64,000 bases of DNA, from NCBI RefSeq assembly GCF_018599185.1, contig NZ_JAHFVL010000001.1, forward strand, positions 1,488,001 to 1,552,000. The letters are read 5' to 3'. The notes below the pieces were generated by a model. The model ran no database searches. It saw only the letters and a list, made by a program, of their open reading frames with translations, and had not been told where the DNA came from. Positions 41,139 through 50,219 of the stretch are shown here, in pieces. Both the position numbers and the translations under genes were made by a program. Positions within the stretch are counted from its first letter, which is position 1. The number at the start of each line of letters is the position of its first letter. The DNA is from Rhodanobacter sp. LX-99 (GTDB lineage Bacteria > Pseudomonadota > Gammaproteobacteria > Xanthomonadales > Rhodanobacteraceae).

Positions 41139-41780
41139 GTGCTCACCCTGTTCGACTACCTGCCCTCGCAGAACGCCTGGAAGGTGCGCCAGTTGCTGCG
41201 CCATCTCGGCCGGCCGTATCGCACGGTGCCGGTGAGCATCTTCGAGGGCGAGGGCCGGAGCGAGGCTTATCGGCGGATCAATCCCACCGGCACGGTGCCG
41301 GCGATCCAACTGGAGGACGGCCGCGTGCTGGCCGAGTCGAATGCGATCCTCATGTACCTGGCCGACGGCACGCCGTACCTGCCGGGCGATCCGTTCGGGC
41401 GCGCCCAGGTGCTGCAGTGGCTGTGCTTCGAGCAGGAGCGGGTGGAATCGGTGATCGGCGCGCTGCGGCACTGGACGCTGACCGGCAAGCTGGCGCGCCG
41501 TTCGGCGGACATGATCGAGGCGAAACGCGCCGCCGCCGTGCGCACGCTGGGTATCCTGGATAGCGAACTGGCGACGCGGCCGTTCATCGCCGGCGCCGAC
41601 TACGGCGTCGCCGACATCGCGCTGTTCGCCTACGCCAGCCGCGCCGAGGAAGCCGGGTTGTCGCTACAGGCGTATCCGCAATTCCGCGCGTGGGTGGCGC
41701 GGGTGGAGGCGCAGCCGGGCTTCCTCGCCGAGATGTACCCGTACGCGATGGATCCGCATTCGGTCAACGAATTGCCCTAA
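41139..41780 (+). CDS. Glutathione S-transferase family protein
   Basis: 213 residues with an N-terminal thioredoxin-like domain ('LTLFDYLPSQNAWKVRQLLRHLGRPYRTVPVSIFEGE', 'INPTGTVPAIQLEDGRVLAESNAILMYLADG': the cis-Pro and ESNAI glutathione contacts) and a C-terminal helical domain ending 'YGVADIALFAYASRAEEAGLSLQAYPQFRAWVARVEAQPGFL'. It is cytosolic; substrate not predictable. Translation begins at a GTG (41139) after a GGAG site; the longer frame to 41043 adds non-conserved sequence. Upstream 41050-41138 holds no gene. Confidence 0.88.
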   Translation: MLTLFDYLPSQNAWKVRQLLRHLGRPYRTVPVSIFEGEGRSEAYRRINPTGTVPAIQLEDGRVLAESNAILMYLADGTPYLPGDPFGRAQVLQWLCFEQERVESVIGALRHWTLTGKLARRSADMIEAKRAAAVRTLGILDSELATRPFIAGADYGVADIALFAYASRAEEAGLSLQAYPQFRAWVARVEAQPGFLAEMYPYAMDPHSVNELP

Positions 41781-41876
41781 GAGCCTGCTCACGATCTCCA
41801 AGCACCTCGCGTTGCCATCGGGCGGCCGCCATCGCAGCAATGGCATACTCGGGGTTTTCCGGCCCGAGACTTCCCC

Positions 41877-43733
41877 ATGCGCCTGCTGCCCGCCCTCGCC
41901 TTCGGCACGTTGTTGCTGCCGCTGGCTGCCTACGCCAACGACCCGAACTCCTACGCGCAGCCCGACCAGGTACGCGTGACCCATCTGGACCTGGACCTGA
42001 CGATCGACTTCCCGCGCAAGCAGCTCGACGGCCAGGCCACGCTGAAGCTGGACTGGAAGAACCCCAGGGCGCAGTCGCTGGTGCTGGACACGCGCGACCT
42101 GAAGATCGCGAAGATCGAAGCGCTCGGCAGCGACGGCAAGGCCACGCCGCTGACATACGCGCTGGCCCCGCGCGACAAGGTGCTGGGCAGCAAGCTGACC
42201 ATCGCCACGCCGAAGCATCCGGCGCAGGTGCGCATCGTCTACACCACCTCGCCCGAGGCCTCCGGCCTGCAGTGGCTGACCCCGGCGCAGACGGCCGACA
42301 AGAAGCTGCCCTTCATGTTCTCGCAGTCGGAATCCATCCACGCGCGCTCATGGGTGCCGCTGCAGGATTCGCCGGCGATCCGCTTCACCTACGACGCCCG
42401 CGTCACCGCGCCGCAGGACGTGCGCGTGGCGATGAGCGCGATCAACGACGCGAAGCATCCGCTGGACGGCAAGTTCGCGTTCAGGCAACCGCACCCGATC
42501 CCGTCCTACCTGCTGGCGATCAGCGCGGGCGACCTCGCGGTGAAGGAAACCGGGCCGCGTTCGGCCGTCTATGCGGAACCGTCGGTGGTCGGCAAGGCCG
42601 CGCACGAGTTCGAGGACACCGAGAAACTGATCGCCGCCACCGAGCAGTTGTACGGCCCGTATGCGTGGGGCCGCTACGACATCCTGGTGCTGCCGCCGTC
42701 GTTCCCGTTCGGCGGCATGGAAAACCCGAACATGACCTTCGCCACGCCGACCGTGCTGGTGGGCGACAAGAGCCTGGTCTCGCTGGTCTCGCACGAACTG
42801 GCGCACTCGTGGTCGGGCAACCTGGTGACCAGCGCCGCGTGGCGCGACATCTGGCTCAACGAGGGCTTCACCACCTACGTGCAGGGGCGCATCACCGAAG
42901 CGGTGTACGGCAAGGCGCTGGCCGACGAGGAGGCGCTGCTGTCCGCGCGCGCCTTGCAGAAAAGCATCGGCACGATGGCCGCCAACGCGCAGAAGCTGGC
43001 GCCCGACCCGCGCGGCATCGGCGCCGACGATGCGCTGTCCGACGTGGCCTACGACAAGGGCTCGTGGTTCCTGCGCACGCTGGAGCAGCGCTTCGGCCGC
43101 GACCACTTCGACGCGTACCTGAAGGGCTACTTCCACCACTTCGCGTTCCAGAGCATCACCACCGAGCAGATGCTCGACTACATGAAGCCGAACCTGATCG
43201 AGAAGTATCCCGGCAAGATGAGCTGGGATGAAGTAAAGGCATGGGTCTACGGCGAAGGCATCCCGAAGGATGCGCCGCTGCCGGACTCGCCGCGCTTCAA
43301 CGCGATCGACCGCGAGCGCACGGATTTCCTCGCGGGCAAACTGGCCGCCGACAAGCTCGACGCCAAGGGCTGGAACACGCAGGAATGGATGTACTTCCTC
43401 GACCGCCTGCCCGACGTGGCGCCGCTGGACAAGCTGCGCCAACTCGACGCCGCCTGGCGCCTCACCGGCACGCCGAACGCCGAGATCGGCATGCGCTGGT
43501 ACAGCCACGCGATCGCCGCCGGCGACAAGTCCGTGTGGACAGCCGCCGCCGAACACATGACCCGGATCGGCCGCATCTACCTGACCACGCCGCTGTACAA
43601 GGCGTTCGTGAAGACGCCGGAAGGCCTCTCTTATGCCGAGCAGGTCTACGCCAAGGCCAAGGCCGGCTACCACCCGCTGACCCAGCAGGTCGTAGAAGGC
43701 ATCATCGCCAAGGCGAAAAGCAAGAAAAATTGA
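41877..43733 (+). CDS. M1 family zinc aminopeptidase (leukotriene A4 hydrolase/ApM1 type)
   Basis: 618 residues with a signal peptide (MRLLPALAFGTLLLPLAAYA), so it is periplasmic. The M1 hallmarks are 'FPFGGMENPN' (GGMEN substrate motif) and HELAH (His306, Glu307, His310), with the third ligand Glu329 in 'WLNEGF', 18 residues on. The three-domain layout with a C-terminal helical domain ('KLAADKLDAKGWNTQEWMYFLDRLP') matches bacterial relatives of leukotriene A4 hydrolase, which are broad-specificity aminopeptidases. It is likely to act with the other periplasmic peptidases of this genome. A palindromic repeat follows the stop. Confidence 0.95.
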   Translation: MRLLPALAFGTLLLPLAAYANDPNSYAQPDQVRVTHLDLDLTIDFPRKQLDGQATLKLDWKNPRAQSLVLDTRDLKIAKIEALGSDGKATPLTYALAPRDKVLGSKLTIATPKHPAQVRIVYTTSPEASGLQWLTPAQTADKKLPFMFSQSESIHARSWVPLQDSPAIRFTYDARVTAPQDVRVAMSAINDAKHPLDGKFAFRQPHPIPSYLLAISAGDLAVKETGPRSAVYAEPSVVGKAAHEFEDTEKLIAATEQLYGPYAWGRYDILVLPPSFPFGGMENPNMTFATPTVLVGDKSLVSLVSHELAHSWSGNLVTSAAWRDIWLNEGFTTYVQGRITEAVYGKALADEEALLSARALQKSIGTMAANAQKLAPDPRGIGADDALSDVAYDKGSWFLRTLEQRFGRDHFDAYLKGYFHHFAFQSITTEQMLDYMKPNLIEKYPGKMSWDEVKAWVYGEGIPKDAPLPDSPRFNAIDRERTDFLAGKLAADKLDAKGWNTQEWMYFLDRLPDVAPLDKLRQLDAAWRLTGTPNAEIGMRWYSHAIAAGDKSVWTAAAEHMTRIGRIYLTTPLYKAFVKTPEGLSYAEQVYAKAKAGYHPLTQQVVEGIIAKAKSKKN

Positions 43734-43746
43734 TCAGAACTTTCAC

Positions 43747-43828
43747 CCGTTCGCCCTGAGCGTAGGCCCGCAGGGCCGGAGTCGAAGGGAGCCCTTCGAC
43801 TCCGCTGCGCTACGCTCAGGGTGAACGG
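43747..43828. repeat. Long palindromic repeat, copy 1
   Basis: CCGTTCGCCCTGAGCGTAG (43747-43765) pairs with CTACGCTCAGGGTGAACGG (43810-43828), one G:T-type mismatch apart, with inner arms around GTCGAAGGGAGCCCTTCGAC (43781-43800). The same element occurs at 47667-47772. It lies between the M1 aminopeptidase and the hydrolase gene and could act as a transcript terminator or 3'-end stabiliser. Confidence 0.85.
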
Positions 43829-43867
43829 TAGATACCCGCGCACGCCCCACGAAACCAAGACCCAGCC

Positions 43868-44854
43868 ATGCCGCCATCAACGAACACCACCGCCCCGCTC
43901 TGGAAACGCATGCTGCTGCGCCGGCTGAAATTCCTAGGCTGGCTGGCCGCGCTGCTGGCCATCGTGCTCGGCGGCAGCTATCTGTTCGCGCCGCAGTGGC
44001 TGCTGCAGGCGAACGTCACGCGCGAGGCGATGGCGGCGCACCTGGAGAAACATTCGGTGCAGGCCGGCGATACGCACTGGGTCTACTACGAAGGCGGACA
44101 GGGGCCGACCATCGTGCTGCTGCACGGCTTCGCCGCGGACAAGAACGTCTGGCTGAAGACCGCCAAGCTGCTGACGCCGCACTTCCACCTGATCATCCCC
44201 GACCTGCCCGGCTGGGGCGACTCCTCGCAGGTGCCCGACGCCAGCTACAACATCGACGCCCAGGCCGGGCGCCTCGATGCCTTCGTGCAGACCCTGCGCC
44301 TGCAGCGCTTCCTGCTGGTCGGCCACTCGGTGGGCGGCGCGATCGCCGGCGTGTACGCCAGCGAACATCCCGAGCACGTGGCCGCTCTGGCACTGCTCGA
44401 TTCGTTCGGCCTGAAGGGCAGGCAGAACGCGTTCGACAGCGACGCGCTGGCCGGCAAGAACCCGTTCGTGTACGACGACCGCGCCGGTTTCGAACGCGCC
44501 ACGTCGCTGGCATTCGAGAAACCGCTCGACCTGCCCGGCCGTTTCGTCGACGTGCTGGTGAAACGCAACCAGCGCGACCATGCCTTCATCGAGCGCAGCT
44601 TTGCCGAATTGCGCGAGCCCGGACAATACCTTTCCGTGCAGAACCGGCTTGACCAGCTGAGCATGCCGGTGCTCGGCCTGTGGTGCCACGACGACCGGAT
44701 CGTGGACATCTCCGCGCTGGACAGCTTGCGCAACGGCCTGACCAGCGCCAGCGCGATCAGCACCAGCACCATCAACGGCTGCAACCACATGCCGATGCTG
44801 GAAAAGCCCGAGCAGACCGCGCAAATTCTTACCGGCTTCGCGCTGTCACACTGA
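43868..44854 (+). CDS. Alpha/beta-fold hydrolase, membrane-anchored
   Basis: 328 residues. An N-terminal membrane helix ([19 protein letters not shown], about 22-41) anchors an alpha/beta-hydrolase domain: '[14 protein letters not shown]', '[12 protein letters not shown]' (nucleophile Ser154), '[12 protein letters not shown]' and '[10 protein letters not shown]' (His). It could be a lipase or esterase of the PhaC-depolymerase/YheT-like kind; the substrate is unknown. The reading frame starts at 43868, directly after the palindromic repeat. The fatty acid hydroxylase gene follows. Confidence 0.88.
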   Translation: MPPSTNTTAPLWKRMLLRRLKFLGWLAALLAIVLGGSYLFAPQWLLQANVTREAMAAHLEKHSVQAGDTHWVYYEGGQGPTIVLLHGFAADKNVWLKTAKLLTPHFHLIIPDLPGWGDSSQVPDASYNIDAQAGRLDAFVQTLRLQRFLLVGHSVGGAIAGVYASEHPEHVAALALLDSFGLKGRQNAFDSDALAGKNPFVYDDRAGFERATSLAFEKPLDLPGRFVDVLVKRNQRDHAFIERSFAELREPGQYLSVQNRLDQLSMPVLGLWCHDDRIVDISALDSLRNGLTSASAISTSTINGCNHMPMLEKPEQTAQILTGFALSH

Positions 44855-44995
44855 ACACGATGCGGCACCCGCATGCAGGATGCTGAACGGACTGCCGCCG
44901 CCCTGTCACGGCATTGTGAAATGCGTGTGACACCGTGGGAGAATGCCGCCGTGACGCCGTGGTCTGGCGTACCCCATGCGCATGAAGGCGGGACG

Positions 44996-45595
44996 GTGCA
45001 GCAGGCGATGAAAGGGAACCCTTGGCGCATCTTCGTGGACGCGGTGGTGCGGATGTCCGCCACCCGCACCAATTACTGGGCCGAGCTCGGGGTGGACGGT
45101 GCGCTGTGCCTGCTGTTGCTGGTGCTGGGCTGGCGCAGGCATGCGGACGGACCGCTGACTGCGCTGCTGGCCCTCGGCCTGGGCCTGTTCGCCTTCAGCT
45201 TCATCGAATACTTCTTCCACCGCTGGATGTTCCACACGCGCATCCCGCTGTTCGCGCAGGGCCACGACCTGCATCACGCGCGGCCGCTGGGCTACGACTC
45301 GCTGCCGTTCTTCCTTCCTGCGGCGGTGCTGCTGGCGCTGGCCGGCGCATTCGTGCTGGTCATGCCGACCGGTTTCGCCCTGCTGCTGGCCAGTGCGATC
45401 ACCTTCGGCTACATCGTCTACGGCCTGAGCCACTTCATCATCCATCACGTGCGCTTCAAGCAGCCGCTGCTGCGGCGCTGGGCCGGCGCCCACCACGTGC
45501 ACCACTATCACCCCGAGAGCAACTTCGGCGTCACCACGCCGCTGTGGGACGTGCTGCTGGGCACGCGCTACGTGCGGCAGGGGCGCAAGGGCTGA
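44996..45595 (+). CDS. Fatty acid hydroxylase / sterol desaturase family protein
   Basis: About 199 residues, with histidine-box clusters of the fatty acid hydroxylase superfamily: 'FFHRWMFHT', 'GHDLHHA', 'FIIHHV' and 'AHHVHHYHPESNFGVTTPLWD'. Four hydrophobic helices (for example LCLLLLVLGWRR and LLALGLGLFAFSFIEYFF) place it in the membrane. It should hydroxylate a lipid, perhaps at the acyl 2-position. The start is uncertain: a GTG at 44996 has a GGCGGGA site; the ATG at 45008 also fits, and the frame runs back to 44873. Confidence 0.85.
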   Translation: MQQAMKGNPWRIFVDAVVRMSATRTNYWAELGVDGALCLLLLVLGWRRHADGPLTALLALGLGLFAFSFIEYFFHRWMFHTRIPLFAQGHDLHHARPLGYDSLPFFLPAAVLLALAGAFVLVMPTGFALLLASAITFGYIVYGLSHFIIHHVRFKQPLLRRWAGAHHVHHYHPESNFGVTTPLWDVLLGTRYVRQGRKG

Positions 45596-45627
45596 CCTTC
45601 ATGCAGCGGTGAAGGCCGCCGCACAGC

Positions 45628-45683
45628 GCCGGGTGTGCGGGGCGGAGCGCGATTTGGAATGACGCCGAACCCGGCATTTTTTC
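45628..45683 (+). terminator. Probable terminator after the hydroxylase gene
   Basis: GCCGGGT (45628-45634) pairs with ACCCGGC (45670-45676) across a 35-nt loop, and six T residues (45678-45683) follow. The loop is long, so it is a weaker terminator candidate. It belongs to the convergent gap 45596-45819, which holds no gene. Confidence 0.4.
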
Positions 45684-45719
45684 GTTGGAGATCACGCAAG
45701 TCCCGCACCCTCACCCCAA

Positions 45720-45742
45720 CCCTCTCCCACAAAGGGAGAGGG
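45720..45742. repeat. Perfect 9-bp inverted repeat in convergent intergenic region
   Basis: CCCTCTCCC (45720-45728) and GGGAGAGGG (45734-45742) around ACAAA; preceded by the CTCACCCCAA sequence common in dispersed repeats of this lineage. It lies between the 3' ends of two convergent genes and may end transcription from either side. Confidence 0.6.
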
Positions 45743-45819
45743 AGCAAACGTGCCGAGCGGGTTCGCACGAAAAGCTGCACGGTGAACGTACGGCGCGGGT
45801 GCTTCCTTGCTCTTGATCC

Positions 45820-46590
45820 TCAATCGGCCAGGTCGTCGACCAGGCGGTCGAGTTCGGCCTTCAGGATCGCGCCGTGCTGGCGCAGCCAGTCGCGCTGCTC
45901 GCGCCAGCCGGGCAGCAGGCTCTCGACCTGGCTCCAGAATCGCGGCGAATGGTTGCGTATCTTGAGATGGCACAGCTCGTGCACCAGCACGTAGCGCAGC
46001 GCGGCCGGGGGCGCCAGCGCCAGCGCGAGGTCCAGGTTGATGCGGTCGCGGGTGTCCAGGCTGCCCCACAGGCTTTTCATCGGGCGGATCTTCAGCGCGG
46101 TGGGCGCCAGCCCGAGCTGCGGCACGTAGCCGGCCAGCCAGCGCGAGACGTCGCGGCGGATCAGCGTTTCCAGGTGCGAGGCGAGCAGGCCGCGGGCGAT
46201 CGGCAGGGCGCGGGTATGTGGGCGCGGGATCACCAGGGTGAGGCCGGTCGCGTGCGGCTCGATCTTCGGGTAGGTGCCTTCGGCCCAGTCCAGTTCGGCA
46301 GTCTCGCCGCGCAACGGAAAGCTGCACGGATAACCCACGCGCAGCGGCGGCAGCGGCTTCACGATCAGGTTCAGTTCGTCGAGCTTCTGCTCCAGCCATT
46401 CGGCGTGGTTGCGCAGGAACGCGCTGACCTGGGCGGGATGGGTGCCGAGCGGATAAGTCACTCGCGCGCCCTGCGGCGTCACCGTGAGGCGCAGCCGGCG
46501 CGCGCGCGGATGGGCGCTCTTCAGCACCCGGATGAGGCTGCCGCCCACCGTTGCCAATTCCAGCCAATCGCCTTCCAGATGCTGCGCCAT
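45820..46590 (-). CDS. YgjP-like metallopeptidase (DUF45, M48-related)
   Basis: 256 residues of the YgjP/DUF45 family: HELCH (His204, Glu205, His208) and His214 in 'YVLVHELCHLKIRNHSPRFW', preceded by 'KSLWGSLDTRDRINLDLALALAPP'. It has no signal peptide or membrane helix, so it is cytosolic. The substrate is unknown; relatives resemble the wss1/SprT-type metalloproteases. It is convergent with the hydroxylase and downstream of rdgC on the same strand, with 115 bp between. Confidence 0.92.
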   Translation of the reverse strand: MAQHLEGDWLELATVGGSLIRVLKSAHPRARRLRLTVTPQGARVTYPLGTHPAQVSAFLRNHAEWLEQKLDELNLIVKPLPPLRVGYPCSFPLRGETAELDWAEGTYPKIEPHATGLTLVIPRPHTRALPIARGLLASHLETLIRRDVSRWLAGYVPQLGLAPTALKIRPMKSLWGSLDTRDRINLDLALALAPPAALRYVLVHELCHLKIRNHSPRFWSQVESLLPGWREQRDWLRQHGAILKAELDRLVDDLAD

Positions 46591-46705
46591 GATCCTGCCT
46601 GCTTCTCGCCTGGCCCGTTCCGATCAAAGATGGGGATCCGCCGCCCGCAAGCGGCCGGACACCCAGTATGGCGCGCCGGGCGTCCTGGCGGTATGGATTT
46701 TTCGT

Positions 46706-47623
46706 TCAGCTATCGGCCGGGCGCGGCAGGCCGAACCATTCCTCCAGCTTGCCCAGCAGGCGCTCCAGTTCCAGCGTCAGCAGGGCAAAACCGGCATCCA
46801 GCTCGGCCTGGGCGTCCTGCTGGCTGTCGCCCAGCTCGTCCATCACCACGTCGAGGAACTTCAGCTTGCGCACGATCAGGTCCTCGCCCAGCACGAAGCT
46901 GATGCGGTCGTCGAAGGTGAGGCCCAGCATGAACACCTGCTTGCCGTTGCGCAGGTGCTCCTTGACCTCTTCGGCGTCCAGGTCCTGCCGGCGGCAGCGG
47001 GCGATCGCGCCGGTGGCGGTGGCCGGGTCGCGCAGTTCGCACTCGTCGCCCAGGGTCAGGCCGGCTGGCAGGTTGCCGGTGGACAACCAGTCGGTCATCA
47101 GCACGCGCGGGCCTTCCTCCGGCGCCAGCGGCACCGCGGGGAAGCTGCCCAGCGCCTCGCGCACCTGGGTCAGCGCGTTCTCGGCCGACTTGCGGCTGGA
47201 GGTGTCCAGCACCAGCCAGCCGTGTTTCCTGTCGACGTAGGCGGACATGCGCGAGTTGCGCACGAAGGCGCGCGGCAGCAGTTCGGTCAGCAGGTCTTCC
47301 TTGATCCGCTTGCGCTCGCGGCCGCCGACCTTGCGGCCTTCTTCCTCGGCGATCTTCTGCACCTTGCGATGCAGCTCGTCGTTGATCACCGCGGCCGGCA
47401 GCAGCTTGTCCTCGCCGCCCACGGTCAACAGGGTGCAGTGCTTCACCGTATGCGTGAGCGGCTCGCCTTCGCCGCGCCCGACCGGCGGCACGAAGCCCTT
47501 GGTGAACATTTCCAGCGGCCCGCACGGGCGCAGCCGGTGCTCGGCCAGCGCTTCGTCGAGGCGGCTCAAGTCATCGGCAACGGCGGGAGAAAAACGGAAT
47601 AGCGTGAGGTTGCGAAAGAACAT
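46706..47623 (-). CDS. rdgC: Recombination-associated protein RdgC
   Basis: 305-residue nucleoid-associated ring-forming DNA-binding protein that limits RecA activity. The family N-terminus 'MFFRNLTLFRFSPAVADDLSRLDEALAEHRLRPCGPLEM' and blocks 'SAYVDRKHGWLVLDTSSRKSAENALTQVREALGSFPAVPL' and 'GLTFDDRISFVLGEDLIVRKLKFLDVV' are present. The start at 47623 is the family start; the frame continues upstream to 47674 into the intergenic repeat. Its promoter region is the AT-richer stretch just above the start. Confidence 0.96.
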   Translation of the reverse strand: MFFRNLTLFRFSPAVADDLSRLDEALAEHRLRPCGPLEMFTKGFVPPVGRGEGEPLTHTVKHCTLLTVGGEDKLLPAAVINDELHRKVQKIAEEEGRKVGGRERKRIKEDLLTELLPRAFVRNSRMSAYVDRKHGWLVLDTSSRKSAENALTQVREALGSFPAVPLAPEEGPRVLMTDWLSTGNLPAGLTLGDECELRDPATATGAIARCRRQDLDAEEVKEHLRNGKQVFMLGLTFDDRISFVLGEDLIVRKLKFLDVVMDELGDSQQDAQAELDAGFALLTLELERLLGKLEEWFGLPRPADS

Positions 47624-47666
47624 TCGATATCCGGATATTAAGAGGCCCGTAGGCAAGATTTCAGCT

Positions 47667-47772
47667 CCCCACACCGTTCACCCTGAGCATAGGCCCGAAG
47701 GGCCGAAGTCGAAGGGTGCCGCAGCGTGCCCTTCGACTCCGCTGCGCTACGCTCAGGGCGAACGGTGTGGGG
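47667..47772. repeat. Long palindromic repeat, copy 2
   Basis: CCCCACACCGTTCACCCTGAGC (47667-47688) is complementary to GCTCAGGGCGAACGGTGTGGGG (47751-47772), with inner arms around GTCGAAGGG/CCCTTCGAC. It shares most of its sequence with 43747-43828 and extends the arms outward by 8 bp. It lies between rdgC and the aminotransferase gene, just downstream of the latter's stop. Confidence 0.85.
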
Positions 47773-47784
47773 GCTGGCAAAGCA

Positions 47785-48987
47785 TCAGCGGGTAACGGCA
47801 GCGACCGCCGCAGCCACGGTATCGAGATTGCCGTGGTTCAGCGCCGCCACGCAGATGCGCCCGCTGTCGAGCGCATAGATCGCGTACTCGTCGCGCAGCC
47901 GGTGTACCTGCGCCTTGCTCAGGCCGGAGTAGGAGAACATGCCGGCCTGGCGGTTGATGAAGCCGAAATCCGGCGCACCCAGCGCGGCCAGCTTGTCGAC
48001 GAAACCGGCGCGCATCGCGTGGATGCGCCCGCGCATGCCGCCCAGTTCCTGTTCCCAGCGCGCGCGCAGCTCGGCGCTGCCGAGCACGCCGGCGACCAGC
48101 GCGGCGCCGTGCGTGGACGGGCTGGAGTAGATCGTGCGGATGACCTGCTTGATCTTCGACTGCAGCCGCGCGGCCTCGCCGCGATCGGCGCCGACCATCG
48201 ACAGCGCGCCGACGCGTTCGCCGTACAGCGAGAACGACTTGGAGTACGAATTGGCGACCACGAACGCGTCGATGCCGGACTCCGCCAGCAGGCGCACCGC
48301 GGTGGCGTCCTGTTCGGTGCCCTGGTCGAAGCCCTGGTAGGCCATGTCGACGAACGGCAGCAGCCGGCGCTCCTTCAGCAGCCCGATCACCTGCTGCCAC
48401 TGCGCCGCATCCAGGTCGACGCCGGTCGGGTTGTGGCAGCACGCGTGCAGCAGCACCACGGTGCCGGGTTCCAGCTTGCCCAGGTCCTCCAGCATGCCGG
48501 CGACATCCAGGCCGTGGCTGGCCGCGCTGTAGTAGCGGTACTCCAGCAGCTCGAAGCCCGCGGTGCGGAACACCACATGATGGTTGCCCCAGCTGGGGCT
48601 GCTGATCGCGACCTTCGCGCCCGCCCCGGCCACCTGCTTCAGCAGGTCGGCCGCCACGCGCAGCGCGGCGCTGCCGCCGATGGTTTGCGCGGTAGCCACG
48701 CGGCCGGCCGTCAGCAGGGGCGACTCCGCGCCGAACACCAGTCGCTGGGTCAGCTGGTTGTACGCCGCCAGGCCGTCGATCGGCAGATAGCCGCGCGGCT
48801 TGGCCGCCGCAGCCAGCGCCTGCTCGACCTCGTGCACGGTCGGCAGCAGCGGGATGCGCCCCTGCTCGTCGACGTAGACACCCACGCCAAGGTTGATCTT
48901 GCCCGGGCGCGGATCGGCCACGTAGGTCTCGGTGAGGCCCAGGATCGGATCGCCCGGGGCCATTTCAACGGATGCAAAGAAGGACAC
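47785..48987 (-). CDS. tyrB: Aromatic amino acid aminotransferase (AspC/TyrB family)
   Basis: 400-residue PLP enzyme of aminotransferase family I-alpha. Visible: 'LGVGVYVDEQGRIPLLPTVHEVEQAL', 'QTIGGSAALRVAADLL', 'LLHACCHNPTGVDL' (Asn binding PLP O3), 'VDMAYQGF' (Asp/Tyr) and the Schiff-base lysine Lys250 in 'NSYSKSFSLYGERVG'. It would interconvert aspartate or aromatic amino acids with 2-oxoglutarate; AspC and TyrB cannot be separated with certainty. The start is a GTG at 48987 (then SFFASVEMAPGDP), chosen because it matches the family N-terminus; the frame's extension to 49143 runs into ttcA. It lies 40 bp downstream of ttcA. Confidence 0.9.
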   Translation of the reverse strand: MSFFASVEMAPGDPILGLTETYVADPRPGKINLGVGVYVDEQGRIPLLPTVHEVEQALAAAAKPRGYLPIDGLAAYNQLTQRLVFGAESPLLTAGRVATAQTIGGSAALRVAADLLKQVAGAGAKVAISSPSWGNHHVVFRTAGFELLEYRYYSAASHGLDVAGMLEDLGKLEPGTVVLLHACCHNPTGVDLDAAQWQQVIGLLKERRLLPFVDMAYQGFDQGTEQDATAVRLLAESGIDAFVVANSYSKSFSLYGERVGALSMVGADRGEAARLQSKIKQVIRTIYSSPSTHGAALVAGVLGSAELRARWEQELGGMRGRIHAMRAGFVDKLAALGAPDFGFINRQAGMFSYSGLSKAQVHRLRDEYAIYALDSGRICVAALNHGNLDTVAAAVAAVTR

Positions 48988-49027
48988 GGCGGTTACTCGA
49001 CAGACAGTGGAAGGGTGGGCGGAATGT

Positions 49028-49894
49028 TCAAGCTTGCCGGTTCGCGGTCTCATCCGCCGCGTCGGCAGGCCAGGCCGCGGCAGACGACGCGCCCAGCGCG
49101 AAATCGAACAGCTGGCGATCCGCCAGGTGCGAGGGTGACACATGCGCCAGCGCGCGGAAGACGTTCTCGCTGCGCCCGGGCTGCTGCTTCTCCCACTCGG
49201 CCAGCATGCGCTGCACCGCCTGGCGCTGCAGGTTGTCCTGCGAACCGCACAGGTTGCACGGGATGATCGGGAACTGCCGCTGCGCCGCGTATTCGGCGAT
49301 GTCGCTCTCGCGGCAATACGCCAGCGGGCGGATCACCACGTGGCGGCCGTCGTCCGAACGCAGCTTCGGCGGCATCGCCTTCAGCTGCGCCTGGTAGAAC
49401 ATGTTGAGGAAGAACGTGGCGAGGATATCGTCGCGATGGTGGCCGAGCGCGATCTTCGTGATGCCGTTCGCCGCGGCCCAGGTGTACAGCGCGCCGCGGC
49501 GCAGCCGCGAACACAGGCTGCACATGGTCTTGCCCGTCGGGATCACCCGCGTCACCGTGCTGTAGGTGTCCTGCTCGATGATGTGGAACGGCACGCCGCG
49601 CGCGGTGAGGTAATCCGGCAATACGTGCCCGGGGAAATCCGGCTGCTTCTGGTCGAGGTTCACCGCGATCAGCTCGAAGCGCACCGGCGCTTTCGCCTGC
49701 AGTTGCAGCAGCAAGTCCAGCAAGGTGTAGGAATCCTTGCCGCCGGACAGGCACACCATCACCTTGTCGCCGTCCTCGATCATGCCGAAATCGCCGATCG
49801 CCTGCCCGACCTGGCGACGCAGGCGCCTGGCCAGTTTGCCGGCCTCGGCAGTAGGTGGACGGGGGATCTCGAGCAGGACGGGCATGACGGCCAA
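49028..49894 (-). CDS. ttcA: tRNA 2-thiocytidine biosynthesis protein TtcA
   Basis: 288-residue PP-loop ATPase that inserts sulfur at C32 of certain tRNAs. PP-loop SGGKDS at 50-55, CxxC pairs at Cys125/Cys128 (CSLC) and Cys213/Cys216 (CNLC) that hold an Fe-S cluster, and the family's '[21 protein letters not shown]'. The N-terminus begins [12 protein letters not shown]; a second Met at residue 4 is also possible. Its 3' end is 40 bp from the aminotransferase start, on the same strand. It is divergent from the DUF465 gene at 49994. Confidence 0.96.
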   Translation of the reverse strand: MAVMPVLLEIPRPPTAEAGKLARRLRRQVGQAIGDFGMIEDGDKVMVCLSGGKDSYTLLDLLLQLQAKAPVRFELIAVNLDQKQPDFPGHVLPDYLTARGVPFHIIEQDTYSTVTRVIPTGKTMCSLCSRLRRGALYTWAAANGITKIALGHHRDDILATFFLNMFYQAQLKAMPPKLRSDDGRHVVIRPLAYCRESDIAEYAAQRQFPIIPCNLCGSQDNLQRQAVQRMLAEWEKQQPGRSENVFRALAHVSPSHLADRQLFDFALGASSAAAWPADAADETANRQA

Positions 49895-49993
49895 TCAGAC
49901 GGTGAAGAATCCCCATTGTAGCGGGCCACGCGCCCCGCTACCGCCCCGCAAACAGCGTTAAACTAGGGGTATCGCCCCCAGCAGCCGCTCGCC

Positions 49994-50200
49994 ATGCAGG
50001 TTCAGGATCACGCCGAGATCGTCCATCTCCTGGCCGAGTTGCGGATGGAGCATCGCGACCTCGACGCGGCGATCGATCGGCTGGCTTCCGCGATCGGTCG
50101 CGACGAGTTGCAGCTGACCCGGCTGAAGAAGCGCAAGCTGCTGTTGAAGGACAACATCGCGCGGCTCGAGAGCAAGCTGATCCCCGACCTCGACGCCTGA
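49994..50200 (+). CDS. YdcH/DUF465 family protein
   Basis: 68 residues, entirely helical with a heptad-like pattern ('HLLAELRMEHRDLDAAIDRLASAIGRDELQLTRLKKRKLLLKDNIARLESKLIPDLDA'), typical of the small DUF465/YdcH coiled-coil family. Function unknown. It lies 19 bp upstream of the GNAT gene and may be co-transcribed with it. Confidence 0.85.
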   Translation: MQVQDHAEIVHLLAELRMEHRDLDAAIDRLASAIGRDELQLTRLKKRKLLLKDNIARLESKLIPDLDA

Positions 50201-50219
50201 ACGCCAGACTGGATTACCC

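Noticed and set aside
41781-41876. A terminator or RNA element in the gap before the M1 aminopeptidase (CTCGGG...CCCGAG)
   Set aside because: The stem is only 6 bp with a 9-nt loop and no useful T-run.
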